Below are positions 46,531 through 56,626 of a stretch of 64,000 nt of DNA, one piece after another. The notes under the pieces are model-generated. The model searched no databases and had not been told where the DNA came from. It saw only the letters and a list, made by a program, of their open reading frames with translations. The DNA comes from Atherinomorus stipes (taxonomy: Eukaryota; Chordata; Actinopteri; Atheriniformes; Atherinidae), in contig JALJCO010001305.1 of assembly GCA_023101725.1 (NCBI GenBank), positions 1-64,000 of the forward strand, written 5' to 3'. Both the position numbers and the translations under genes were made by a program. How positions within the stretch are numbered: position 1 is the first letter of the stretch; every line of letters starts with the position of its first letter.

Positions 46531-47403
46531 AGGAATAGTTCACCCTCAAAATTATTTAACTTTATTTTTCACTTACCCTGATAGTGCAAAAATCTGGACT
46601 ACTTTTTTAATATGTCAAATGCAGCCGGAGATCAGGACGACTTCTCGTTCCCCCCAATGGAGTTCGCCAGGGTCCGAGCCAAAAAGGTCCATAAAAGTCC
46701 ACAAAAAATTGTCAATATTCCTCCATACTGCTCGTCCCATGTAATCCAAGTGTCCTGAGTGGGTAGCGTCCAGAATTTACTCAAAACGACGTCATTTACT
46801 ATATTTTTAGAGCCTAAAAGGGAGTATTGTTTACATCCATGAAGCGCGCACATGCGCGGTCACGAAACTACGGAAGCCTCGGCATTCAGAGCCTACTCTG
46901 CCGATAATGCAAGCGTAGAAGAAGAATTTCACTGTTTACATTGTGGTGAGAGCGCGAGAGCTCTAGACAAACCGGGACAAACACAGGAAGGGGTGGATAT
47001 TGATCTAAAAGAAAGAAAGAAAGAAAAAGAGAACGCGCGATCTCATCTGCCATGGCTTCCGTAGTTTTGTGAACGTGCATCGGCGTGCTAGCTGGGCATG
47101 CGATGTAGTATTGTTTAGACTCTAAAAATATACTAAATGGCGTAGTTTCTAGTAAATTCTGGACGCTACCCACTCAGGGCACTTGGATTACATGGGACGA
47201 GCAGTATGGAGAAATGTTGACAATTTTCTGTGGACTTTTATGGACCTTTTTGGCTCGGACCCTGGCGAACTCCATTGGGGGGAACGAGAAGTCGTCCTGA
47301 TCTCCGGCTGCATTTGACATATTAAAAAAGTGGTCCAGAGTCTTGCTCACCATCAGGGTAAGTGGAAAATAAAGTTAAATCATTCTGAGGGTGAACTATT
47401 CCT
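46531..47403. mobile_element. TTAA-targeting foldback MITE, copy 1
   Basis: Long inverted arms (over 300 bp each): AGGAATAGTTCACCCTCA at the left and the reverse of TGAGGGTGAACTATTCCT at the right. TTAA flanks both ends (46527-46530, 47404-47407), as in piggyBac- or Kolobok-type elements. The centre holds a short unpaired block with AAAG runs. 873 bp, no transposase. It interrupts the hAT transposase. Confidence 0.88.
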
Positions 47404-47407
47404 TTAA

Positions 47408-47530
47408 TGGGAGAATGTCTCTTGTCACCATTTTCATTATTAGCAGTAATTTTTGATATAAAGGTTGGAAGGGGTGAAAGAGGAAGGGACTGCCTGTTGC
47501 CCCCCGTGCTTGTGCTTTAAGCGCATGTGG
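47408..47530 (-). pseudogene. hAT transposase segment between the two MITE insertions
   Basis: On the minus strand this 123-bp piece carries the end of the BED finger (HMRLKHKH) followed by a polar linker, then a frameshift, then the start of the MVTRDILPLSF block that runs on into 46526. It joins in frame to 52272-52392 if the right-hand MITE and one TTAA are left out, and to 46526 if the left-hand MITE and one TTAA are left out. Confidence 0.8.
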
Positions 47531-48163
47531 TTAAAGGAATAGTACACCCACAGAATGATGTAACTTTATTTTCCACTTACTCTCATGGTCAGCAAGACTC
47601 TGGAGCACTTTTTAAATATCTCAAATGCAGCCAGCGATCAGGAAGGCTTCCTGTTTCCACCAACATTTCATAATAATGGAGTTCTCTGGGGACCGAGCCA
47701 AAAGGTCCATAAAAGTCCACAAAAACTTGTCAATATTCCTCCGTACTGCTCGTCCAATGTAATCCAAGTGTCCTGAGTGGGTAGCTTAATTTACTCGAAA
47801 CAATGTCATTTAGTATATTTTTAGAGCTTAAACAGTACTACATCGCATCTCCTGCAAGCACGCCAATGCGTGTTCACGAAACTACGGAAGCCGCGGCAGA
47901 CAAGATCGCGCATTCTCTTTTTCTTTCTTTCTTTGTTTTAAATCAATATCTAACCCCTCTTGGACCCACTTGTGTTTGTTCTGGTTTGTCTGCAGCTCTG
48001 GCGCTCTTAGTACAATGTAAACAGCAAATTTCTTCTTCTATGCTTGCATTATCGGCAGAGTAGGCTCTGAACGCCGAAGCTTCCGTAGTTTCTTGAATGC
48101 GCTTATGCAGGCTTCGCGGAAGTAAGATGTACAACTGTTTAGGCTCTAAAAATGTAGTAAATG

Positions 48164-48386
48164 GACTGTACTTATATAGCGCTTTTCCAGTCATACTAAC
48201 CGCTCAAAGCGCTTTACACTACATATCACATTGACACCCCTATAGGCACACCGGGAGGCAACTAGGGGTTCAGTGTCTTGCCTAGGGACACTTCGGCATG
48301 CAGTCTGGGGAAGCCTGGAATCGATCCCACAACCCTCCGGTTGTAAGACGACCACTCTATCCACCTGAGCTACAGCCGCCCTATAG
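48164..48386 (-). mobile_element. tRNA-derived SINE
   Basis: The minus strand starts with a tRNA-like head: A-box-like TAGCTCAGGTGG (48372-48361) and B-box-like GGATCGATTCC (48327-48317), which form an internal RNA polymerase III promoter. The body ends in a gcgctatataagtacag block. Near-duplicate flanks tagtaaatg (48155-48163) and tagtcaatg (48387-48395) match at 8 of 9 bases. Confidence 0.8.
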
Positions 48387-48754
48387 TAGTCAATGATGTT
48401 GTTTCGAATAAATTATGGACGCTACCCACTCAGGACACTTGGATTACATTGGACAAGAAGTATGGAGGAATATTGACAAGTTTTTGTGGACTTGTGGCTA
48501 ACTCCATTATATGAAAGTTGGGTGGAAACGACAAGCCTTTCCGTATCGCCGGCTGCATTTGAGATATTTAAAAAGTGCTCCAGAGCAGAGCTGGATTAAG
48601 GAAGCAGGGGCCCCTGGGCACAAAGTCTTTAAGGGGCCCCTCCAATCACAAAAAAAGGACATCCTTCTTTGCGTCTTTGTCTTCCTCCTATTTCTGTCTT
48701 TCTTTGTCCTCCTTTTAAGTCTTTAAAAACTATCAGAACCAGATGACTACAGAC

Positions 48755-49567
48755 CTGGGGTCTCATTTATAAAACTTTGCGTAGGATCTTTACAAAAAGT
48801 GTACATACACCCAAAACCAAAAGTTTGCGTATGCCAAAAAATATTCAGATTTATAAAACTGTGCGTACGCACAGATTCAAGCAATTTCCCCTTTATAAAT
48901 CACACTCTTCCTGGAAGTTTGCACAGGTGAATTTGGCTCATATTCCGCCTCCTACACGCCCACATTCTACCATAGATGGTCAATGCAAAGTACCTCATGG
49001 ATGTTTCTGCATATAAATGAGCCAGCTGATCTGAGGCATTTAAAACTGAATCGTGGCGATCGAAAAGAGATTTAAATGTAATTTTGCGGAGACAGAAGTG
49101 GAGGTGCTTGTTGGTGAAGTGGAGCCTCACAAAATCATTTTATTTGGGCGTCACAGGAAACACAGATTAATGTAAGTCTGCTGAATGACAGCAGGTTGTT
49201 GTGGCGGTGATGATGTAACGGAGGTCTGTTCCAGAAGTCGCTGTGGAGGAAACGCAGTGTCAGAGCGACTGTGTTCAGAACACAGAACAACTGTTTGGTG
49301 TGGTGCAGCGCAATTCCCCCTCCCGTGCCCTCCCCTCACCTGTAAACACCTCCGCACTGTGGTTTCAGTTCCCCATATTACCATCTGTGTCGCCAGTTTC
49401 CCCAGTCTCCAAAACCTGCGTACGCATGGGTCAGAGTTAACGTGAGAGACCGCACATTTTCCCATCAAGTTTGCTTTTTATAAATCACAACCTTTGCGTG
49501 AAAACTGGCGTACGTCAGTTTCAGGCCCCATTTTGTGCGTACGCAACGTTTAGAAATGAGACCCCAG
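48755..49567. mobile_element. TIR DNA transposon (CTGGGGTCTCATTT ends)
   Basis: Left CTGGGGTCTCATTTATAAA and right, in reverse, CTGGGGTCTCATTTCTAAA; subterminal gcgtacgc words recur on both sides. 813 bp with no recognised transposase. No clear target duplication. Confidence 0.75.
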
Positions 49568-49785
49568 TTGTCCTCACATCTCCCATCATTAAAGTCCTGC
49601 AGAAACTGTCATTGGCTCACCTCAGTAAGCAGTCAACATCTCTCAGGATCCATTCCAGTCTGCATATCCTAATGTTCTTGTTGAAAGCACCATCATCTAC
49701 CTGCTTCAGAGATCTCACTCTCATCTGGACCAATCAGGCAGCACTTTGAGGGTCATGATTTGTAAAGTGTTTTTAATACAATTCA

Positions 49786-50045
49786 GCTGCTTTGTTACAG
49801 TATGTGAGAAGCTCCATCAGTTCCATGTGGATTTCTCCTCCACCAACTGGATCTCTGACCAGCTACCAAACAGACCACAGTGTGTCTGAGATGGAGGTCA
49901 GCAGCACTGAAGCACCACAAAGCACTGTACTCTCACCATTTCTGGTCAATCACTTGATGAGATGGTGTAAAAACAATCAGCTCATCTTCAATATAAACAC
50001 AACATAAGAGATGATTGTTGACTTCAAGAAGAACTGGAATAATTT
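49786..50045 (+). pseudogene. Non-LTR reverse transcriptase relic
   Basis: A frame at 49792-50007 includes APQSTVLSPF (compare GAPQGTVLSPFLF of LINE reverse transcriptases) and WCKNNQLIFNINTT, followed after a stop by EMIVDFKKNW (compare KTKEMIVDFR). The intervening FADD block is deleted. Old, dead fragment. Confidence 0.6.
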
Positions 50046-50745
50046 ATTTTCTAGAAATTCTATAACTCAGCATTCCTAGCTTGATGGATAAGCTTTCACT
50101 TAATATAGTCAAAGTTCTCTTTTCTCTTCAACATCATGACAACCACAAACTCAACAGGAGGACAGACTGAGCTGCTCAGAGCTGAATTAGCTTCTATACT
50201 ACTGTATATGTGCACCATCAACCTGTCTTGCTCTGTTTTATTTTTCCTGGTTTTTCTTGTCTTTTTTCATCAACATGCAGAAAACTTGTCCTCATTAGAT
50301 AAACCTGCTCTCACCAGTTTAATAGTTACAGTCCACTGGTCCCTTTCCCTTTTTTAAAAATTCAATAAATCTCAATAATTAGTTTAATAAATCTCCCACA
50401 AATATCTTTTGTGTGAATTCTTCTTCTTTTCAAGGAAAAATTGAAATGACTAAATCAAGATTTTTTTTTAGGTCTAGATAAAAAAAAAATAAAAGTGATA
50501 CATAAGACAGTAAAGTAATAGAAAATTATACAGTTTTAGAGAAAGCCAATAAGAAAAATTGCCCCAGCTATTGAAAATAAATGGTGTTACATAATGTAAG
50601 AATAAATATCTAGTGTGCAACTGCTGCTCATCTTCATCACAGATCCAGCAGGAGCTCTCTTCTTCCTCATAAAATGAGATAAACTTTATTTTCTGTCAGA
50701 GGGTGACAAAATTGTTTATTTGTCTAAATTGTCTCGTTTTTTTTC
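50046..50745. other. No gene seen
   Basis: AT-rich spacer between the LINE relic and the truncated gypsy element, with T and A runs at 50460-50500. Confidence 0.5.
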
Positions 50746-50746
50746 C

Positions 50747-51007
50747 TTAGCTTTGTGATATAATATGTGCAAACGACACAACAAACCTCCAGATTTTTTT
50801 TCCCTGGATTTTTAGCTGCCCTTTACTCAAAGTCTCTGTGTACATACCTAAGACTGTCAGGGGTTTGCCACCTGGACCTAGTAGTGGTAAGTCTGGTTTA
50901 GCTAGATGAGTGCCCTTAGCGCTACTGTGGTAGGTCTTAGCTGAAATGACAGTTGCATCTGCACCTGTGTCTATTTTAAACCTCACGTTGTACTGACCTA
51001 CGGTCAA
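50747..51007 (-). pseudogene. Gypsy protease fragment
   Basis: The minus-strand frame holds KIDTGADATVI, the D-T-G active site of a retropepsin, followed by LGPGGKPLTVLG. It would release the mature proteins of the gypsy element. Sequence ends soon after; reverse transcriptase, RNase H and integrase are missing. Confidence 0.8.
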
Positions 51008-51096
51008 GTCTGCAAACCAAGGGTCTGTGCCTGCATTAACTGAACCTAAAAACAGAGGAACATCAAGTGTTATCTGTTCCTACTGCATGCACAGTC

Positions 51097-51927
51097 TTAG
51101 CTGATTGACACACCTGTTTTTCCACAATTGTGGCATGTTGCATCTTTGGGTGGGCACTGTGATTTTCCATGGCTTGGGGACTTTCCACATCTGTAACACG
51201 AGAGGTTGTCACTCTTCACTTTTGATGTAGCTGATGTTTTCTTGACTTGATAAGAGGCTTTGTATGTGGCTTGCTTATGCACCTTTTTCTTTGCAGTTAC
51301 AGCATCAATGTCTCTTTTATTTTCTCCTCTGAGATCTGTTTGCTGCCTTTTTATTGCCTCAGACTGTCTTGCCATATTGACTGCCTTTTCAAGCGTCAGA
51401 TCTTTGTCCAGTTGCATTCGCTCTGAGAGACCTGTGTCTCTCAGACCTACCACTAAACGGTCTCTAATCAGTTCATCATGAAGAGCTCCGTAGTCGCAGT
51501 TTCCTGCTAAAGCATATAATGTGGTAATGAAAGAGTCCACAGTTTCATTAGCTTGTTGTGTTCTTTGGTTGCATTTTGATTTTTCATATATCACATTTTT
51601 CCTGGGCACGAAGTAGGACTCGAACATCTGTTTTACTCTGCCATACTGCTGTCTTTCCGCCTCTGAAAGACTTTGCCTGCGCAGAATATTGTCAGCCTCA
51701 TCACCCATGCAATAGATTAGCGTGTTGACTTGATTAGCTTCTGAGCTCAAGTGAAGATTGCTAGCTAATCTGAAACGTTCAAACCTCTGAATCCACCTCT
51801 CCCAGTCCAGTGGTTTAGTGAAGTCGAACGCTTCGGGCGGCTGAATGGTGAAGGTGGCACTCGGCAGTGCTGACGCGGCCTGCTGCTGCTGTACAGGCTG
51901 GTTGGCGGACGTGCCGTCATCGTCCAT
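51097..51927 (-). pseudogene. Gypsy Gag (capsid and nucleocapsid), truncated
   Basis: 276 codons on the minus strand. PEAFDFTKPLDWERWIQRFERF is the N-terminal capsid signature of vertebrate gypsy-type Gag proteins, followed by VDSFITTLYALAGNCDYG and DRLVVGLRD, and C-terminal zinc knuckles (CYRCGKSPSHGKSQC, then CHNCGKTG). The frame breaks inside the second knuckle, so Gag no longer joins the protease frame at 51007. The start ATG follows the PBS by about 60 bases. Confidence 0.85.
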
Positions 51928-51985
51928 CCCGCTGGATTCAACCGTCTCACGTTATTCCTCTCATGTGTCTCGTCAGCTGCAGCCG

Positions 51986-51999
51986 CACTTCTGACACCA
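51986..51999 (-). other. Gypsy primer binding site (tRNA-Leu)
   Basis: On the minus strand TGGTGTCAGAAGTG directly follows the LTR and matches the complement of the 3' end of a tRNA-Leu (…CACTTCTGACACCA), 14 bases. Confidence 0.7.
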
Positions 52000-52166
52000 T
52001 GTCGTGTTGTGCGTTAAGGATTCACTGCCACAGTTAACGGGGGAAAACGTCTTGTCTTTTATTCTGCTTCACAGCCATAACCGTAACCACACCAACTCAC
52101 CCGAACATTTCCTGTCCCACCCCTTTCAACATAAAAGCAGGTCAAACACTATAGATTACCACCACA
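52000..52166 (-). repeat. Gypsy 5' LTR
   Basis: 167 bp on the minus strand from TGTGGTGG to CACGACA, adjoining the PBS. Contains AATAAA (52063-52058). The 3' LTR is absent, so the element is truncated. Confidence 0.65.
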
Positions 52167-52271
52167 GGCTTGTTCCCATTGGATAATCCGGCCTTGCTCC
52201 AGAGTGTTGCTCACCATGAGGGTAAGCGGAAAATAAAGTTACATCATTCTGTGGGTGTACTATTCCTTTAA

Positions 52272-52392
52272 GTATCGAACTAGTATTTCTATGATAAGCA
52301 AGTTTAACGCCACATATCTTGCACCGTACGTTACTGTTGTCTTGTTTGTCGAAGTATTTCCAGACATCACTGTTCCTGGTCCCAGCTGCCAT
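52272..52392 (-). pseudogene. BED zinc finger, N-terminus of the hAT transposase
   Basis: On the minus strand, ATG at 52392 opens a frame with SDVWKYFDKQ and CKICGVKLAYHRNTSSI: the aromatic residues and the C-x2-C pair of a BED finger. The His pair lies across the MITE, at 47530. BED fingers bind the ends of the transposon. The frame runs on into the MITE, so the native protein is cut here. Confidence 0.8.
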
Positions 52393-52494
52393 GGTGCACG
52401 TAACGTCAACTGAGTTGAACTGTCGTCAAAAACATGACGTGCGCAGGTGCACCAATTGTAAAATTCACTCGTACCCATCCCTAATTAAAACGTG

Positions 52495-55400
52495 TATTGG
52501 AATAGGACCTCAGTTAAAATGTGCCAGAAACTCCAGAGAGTGAAAGTGGCTTTGTCTTTGAGTGCAGGCTCTGTCTTCTCACCAGAGTCGGCCACAAGAG
52601 CGCACTCTCCACAGTACGCGATTTTGTTTTTTCTCTGGAGAAACTTAACAACTTGACAATTAGAGAAGATTATAATTATAGGTTGCAGTGCATAAATCCA
52701 TCATTACAATGACAAATTCAAATTATATTGATTGTATCTCATGGCCTTGGCAGGCAAGAGCTCTCAACCCAACATTCCATTCCATTTATCTATTTAATAG
52801 GGATAGCGCATATTAATGGACGTCAACAACGTAAATATGCCATATTGTAGCACAGGTGTTAATTTACATCTGCAGTCCCTAACAGATGATTATGTCCCAT
52901 AAAATCCATGATGAAAATGATAAAATGATACCCAACTTCAAGATTCACCTACTTTATAGAGTTTAACTAGAATTTCACAGCTTCCTTCCTTGGCTAACAG
53001 AAAAACCAGATTCACACACTTAAAGTCGACTTGCCAATAAATCCTGTCTCAGAAGACAGTGATTTGACCATTTTCCTTCACAGAGGCTCTCCATTAGGGC
53101 CCAAGGAATGGAAAAGCACTTAAAGTGGCATATCTTTGATGGATCCCTTTAGTCAAAGAAAAAAAAAAAAGTTCCAACATGAGCCATTAGACTGTGTGAC
53201 AGGTGCAGTCAATACTGAGCTGACATCACTCACCTGTAACTGGAAGCCCTTTGCTGTGCTACTAATCTAGCAATCAGATGCAAACGTATCTTGCTTCATC
53301 ACTCTTCTGTGAAACCAGAATTTTCTCTGGTTATGTGAGCACGGTGATGGAAGAAAAGGGGCGGAGAAATCGATAAATACCAGAGGAGATACCCCTAAAC
53401 GTCCCGGTGCTTAAGACCTTCTCATTAGTCAGATTCTGAACCAGGACACCAAGGCAAGACTCGTGCACTGACAGCCAGTCAAGTCCTCATTCATATCAAA
53501 TGTCAAGTCAAGGTAAAGAATCAGGGTTTCTCATCCAATTTTTAATATTATGTTACAGCAAGATTTGTCTTCAGCTCAAACAAGTGAATAATCATCATGC
53601 CAGACCTCTATCATCTTTATCATTCAGAAAATGAGGCTATATCCCCTTAATAAAAATGAAATGAATAATCTAATCTGCAGTTATTAGATCTGTATTGTTG
53701 GGTTGATGGGCGAGGGGGCAGGAGATATACCACACTAATGCACTTTTTCAGCTCTTGGCTGAATAATGCAAACACTTCCTCTGTAGGCAAAGATTTATTT
53801 TGCATAGGAGGCGACAGAACTTTACTGCTGTCTTTTTTGTTTGTTTGTTTCCAGCATTCTAAAGCAACACTTGAGCCAGAGAAACACAGAAAACCTCATG
53901 ACATAAAGAAATATATGTCTTAGTGGCTACATGCATACCTGCAGAGATTCTGTGCCTGTACAAAGTATATATACTGTGTATATAAAGAGGGAGTTGAGAT
54001 AAGGGTGGAAAGGATGAGGAAGATGTCCATGAGCCAGAATTCATGTATTTTGCGACTTGATGAAGAACAAATATCAAAGTACAGCACGGGCCACATGGCG
54101 ACATTTTATCAGTGTTGTGCTGACTTGGCTGAACTTTCCCTCTGAGAGGCAGATGAGAAGGAATGGCACTGTAGAGGATGTGACTGGCTGCATCCGTAGC
54201 TACCTTATCGTTTGTATCCAGCACTGCTGAGTCTGTAGCTCCGGCCCCCCGCTTGGATGGGAAATGACCTGCCTGTATTTCCCTGGCATTCTCTCACTCT
54301 CCACCTGACTCCCTGGACTGTTCCTCAGCGCAATCTATCATGATCTTTTGACCTCCTGCACATGTCTCAGGTCTTCAGAGAGTGCTCTGCAACACCGTTG
54401 CATTGCCTTTCTTACCTGTTGTGTCTGATCCATGATGCTCTCAAGAAACACAACAGGAGTGCATCCATGGAAGTCTCCTGTTCCATCTGCTCAGGGCTGC
54501 CAAACTAGCAGGGGCTTGTGTGGCAGATATGAGGAAGTTATCACACAAAGTTGTTCTGGGCATCGTGCCTGTCAGTGATTCAGTACTTTTGGCATGGCCC
54601 TTTAACTTTCAAATGCAGTAGGAAAAACACCCTCCTTTTGAAGAAAAGTGTGACCCAAAGATGTGTGTGTGAAAGATTTTTTTTTCTTTTTTAATGGCTC
54701 AGACTAGCAATTTCAAATGTCCAGCTTACGTGCCAACACTCTTCAAGGGTAAACACATGACAATTTCTACATTTAAGGGGAAAACTGCAGCTTCCCAAAA
54801 TGCTCTGATAGCAGTTAGTGTGGGCCAAATCCATATTTATAAGCGACAGGCAAGCGACATTCTTTGCCCTCAGCAGGCTGTGCAGAGCAGTAAATTGAAT
54901 TCTGCCACGCAGCTCTCACTGACAGAATGCTGAATAAGTGAGAGGATCTGTATTTTAGAGAAATGCATGACTGGTGGCCCGCATACACATTAGAATAGAA
55001 ATGATATGTTGGGTGGAAAACTCATGTGGCACTTGACAGACAGTGCAGCTTCACAATAGCAGCTATTTTAGAACCGGACATGACAAAGAAACTGTTTTTA
55101 GGCCGTCAGTAAAAAGCTCAGATTAATAGTATTAGGGTGTACTTAGTCTTTGAGTTGTTGACTTTGATTTTTTTTGTCTTTACGCTCGAAGGAATCTAAA
55201 ATAGATTAGTGCAATGTAAATAAATAGTTTATTCACTCCACTCTCTAATTTAGTCAAAACTTCACAGATTGAATTTCTTGTAGCTTGTGGGAGAATCGAG
55301 AATAATTCCTTTGGGTTTTTTGTGTTCTGCCAGCCTTCCTTTCAATTGAATTTTCAGATACTATTGCATTGTGAGCTTTTATACATAATTAATACCAAAT

Positions 55401-55560
55401 GCTGATGCCTGATGGAAAATAATTTCATGCTGTATGAATGGGGATTAAAACATGCAAGGCTTTTTTATGAAAAAAAAACACAACATTGTTGCTTGCATAT
55501 TTACATAAAAGCATTCTCTTGCTAGTTATTGGGGCCAAATGCTCAGGGGTGATAATAATA
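52495..55560. other. No gene seen
   Basis: Three kilobases of plain sequence. Short frames (53738-53923, 53859-54224, 54694-54933) show no domain. A 10-bp run of A occurs at about 53159-53170. Confidence 0.5.
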
Positions 55561-55574
55561 ATGATACTAATAAT

Positions 55575-55795
55575 AATAGTAATTGATTTCTTTAGTCCTT
55601 TCAAGGCACCCAAAAGTGCTTTACATTAAATCCATTATTCATTTACTCCACATTCAGTGGTGGTAAGCTTCAAGGCAAGTTTATTTGAATAGCACATTTC
55701 CTTTACAAGACAATTCAAAGTGCTTTACATAAAACATTGAAAGCATTACAGCGGCATGCAGAAAAATATTTAAAAGTACATTGAAACAGGAGCAT
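55575..55795. repeat. Eroded fish interspersed repeats
   Basis: Two adjacent segments each carrying an aaagtgctttacat-type block, the second with ttcaaggcaagtttatttg and agacaattcaaagtgcttt, a common fish repeat motif. Boundaries unclear. Confidence 0.5.
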
Positions 55796-55799
55796 AGCT

Positions 55800-56620
55800 A
55801 CATTAGGGCCCGGGCCTGCTTAGGCCCACCCACTTTTCTGATTGACCCAGGGCCTGGCCCACCCTGAGAAAGCTTTGTGCAAGAATTTTGAACAATTTAA
55901 TGCAGGGAGCATGTAAATAAGAATTGTGACCTAATTCAAATCCATGTTACATATTTTCAGGACAATGAGTTGCATTTATTTTTAAATTTATCTCACAAAA
56001 TCCAAGCCCAAGAACACGCATTTATTCTGGAACAGCAAGTTTTTCAACTACACAATAGCACACAGAACAGGTTGAATGTGTGTCTGGTATGTTAACCTAA
56101 CATTATCATACCTGGACGCTGGATAGGCAAAGTTAACAACAAGACAGCAAGCCTAACAATTTATCAGCTAGGAAGCTAACCAAGGTCCCGATCTCAATCC
56201 TGTAAGCCCCTCTGGTGGCACTGACAGGAAAAAATGTGAATGATAAAACTTTCCCGATCACTCTTTCACAAAAGTTAATGCCTGTAAGTAATCAGACGAA
56301 TCTCAGTCTATGGCTCACAGCGGTTCTGAGGGATCACAGAGTCGGACTTAGGGCAGCAGAAAGAAAGTGGCACAAATCAAAAGAGCACACTGACTTGTCT
56401 GATTACTGGCAAAAACTTTCCTTTTTTATTTTCTTTCAACTTTCATCCCATGGGGCTGCAATATAGCAGACTACAAACTGCACTCATTCTATTGGCTAGT
56501 TGGACATGAAGCTGGCTATTTCCTCTTTGCTGCAGATCATGTGATCACCAGCGATCATCATGGCAACTGTGACATATGTGAGGACATTATTCCAAATTAA
56601 ACCCAAAAACTTATGTGAAA
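55800..56620. other. No gene seen; possibly an old transposon
   Basis: Begins with cattagggcccgggcctgc and gggcctggcccaccc, GC-rich words unlike the surroundings, suggesting an eroded element. No ends or coding domain found. Confidence 0.4.
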
Positions 56621-56626
56621 ACATTT

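Larger units (their letters stand above)
48586..52196. mobile_element. TIR element with 8-bp duplication, nested in MITE copy 2
   Basis: Left end CAGAGCTGGATTA; right end, in reverse, CAAGGCCGGATTA. Exact 8-bp duplication ctccagag at 48578-48585 and 52197-52204, as for hAT elements. The intact MITE copy 1 has the uninterrupted equivalent (gtccagagtcttgctcac, about 47332-47349). Inside are another TIR element (48755-49567), a LINE relic and a gypsy fragment, so most of its length is secondary. Confidence 0.8.
47535..52267. mobile_element. TTAA-targeting foldback MITE, copy 2 (interrupted)
   Basis: Same family as copy 1 with its centre in opposite orientation. TTAA at 47531-47534 and 52268-52271. 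The left arm and centre run to 48163, then a SINE, then the right arm at 48387-48585, then a 3.6-kb TIR element, then the last 63 bp of the right arm (52205-52267). It splits the BED finger of the hAT transposase. Confidence 0.88.
44664..52483 (-). mobile_element. hAT (BED-finger) DNA transposon carrying nested insertions
   Basis: Left end TAGGGATGGGCATTTTCAG; right end, in reverse, TAGGGATGGGTACGAGTG. Eight-base target duplication gttttaaac-type: gttaaaac at 44656-44663 and attaaaac at 52484-52491 (7 of 8). The transposase lies on the minus strand, its BED zinc finger near the right end and its dimerisation domain near the left. Insertions inside: a TTAA MITE at 46531-47403; a second copy at 47535-52267, which itself holds a SINE (48164-48386) and a third TIR element (48586-52196). 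Without these the hAT element would be about 2.2 kb. Confidence 0.9.

Noticed and set aside
48310..48382. A functional tRNA gene on the minus strand
   Set aside because: The tRNA-like part is imperfect and continuous with a SINE body flanked by a near-duplicate target site.
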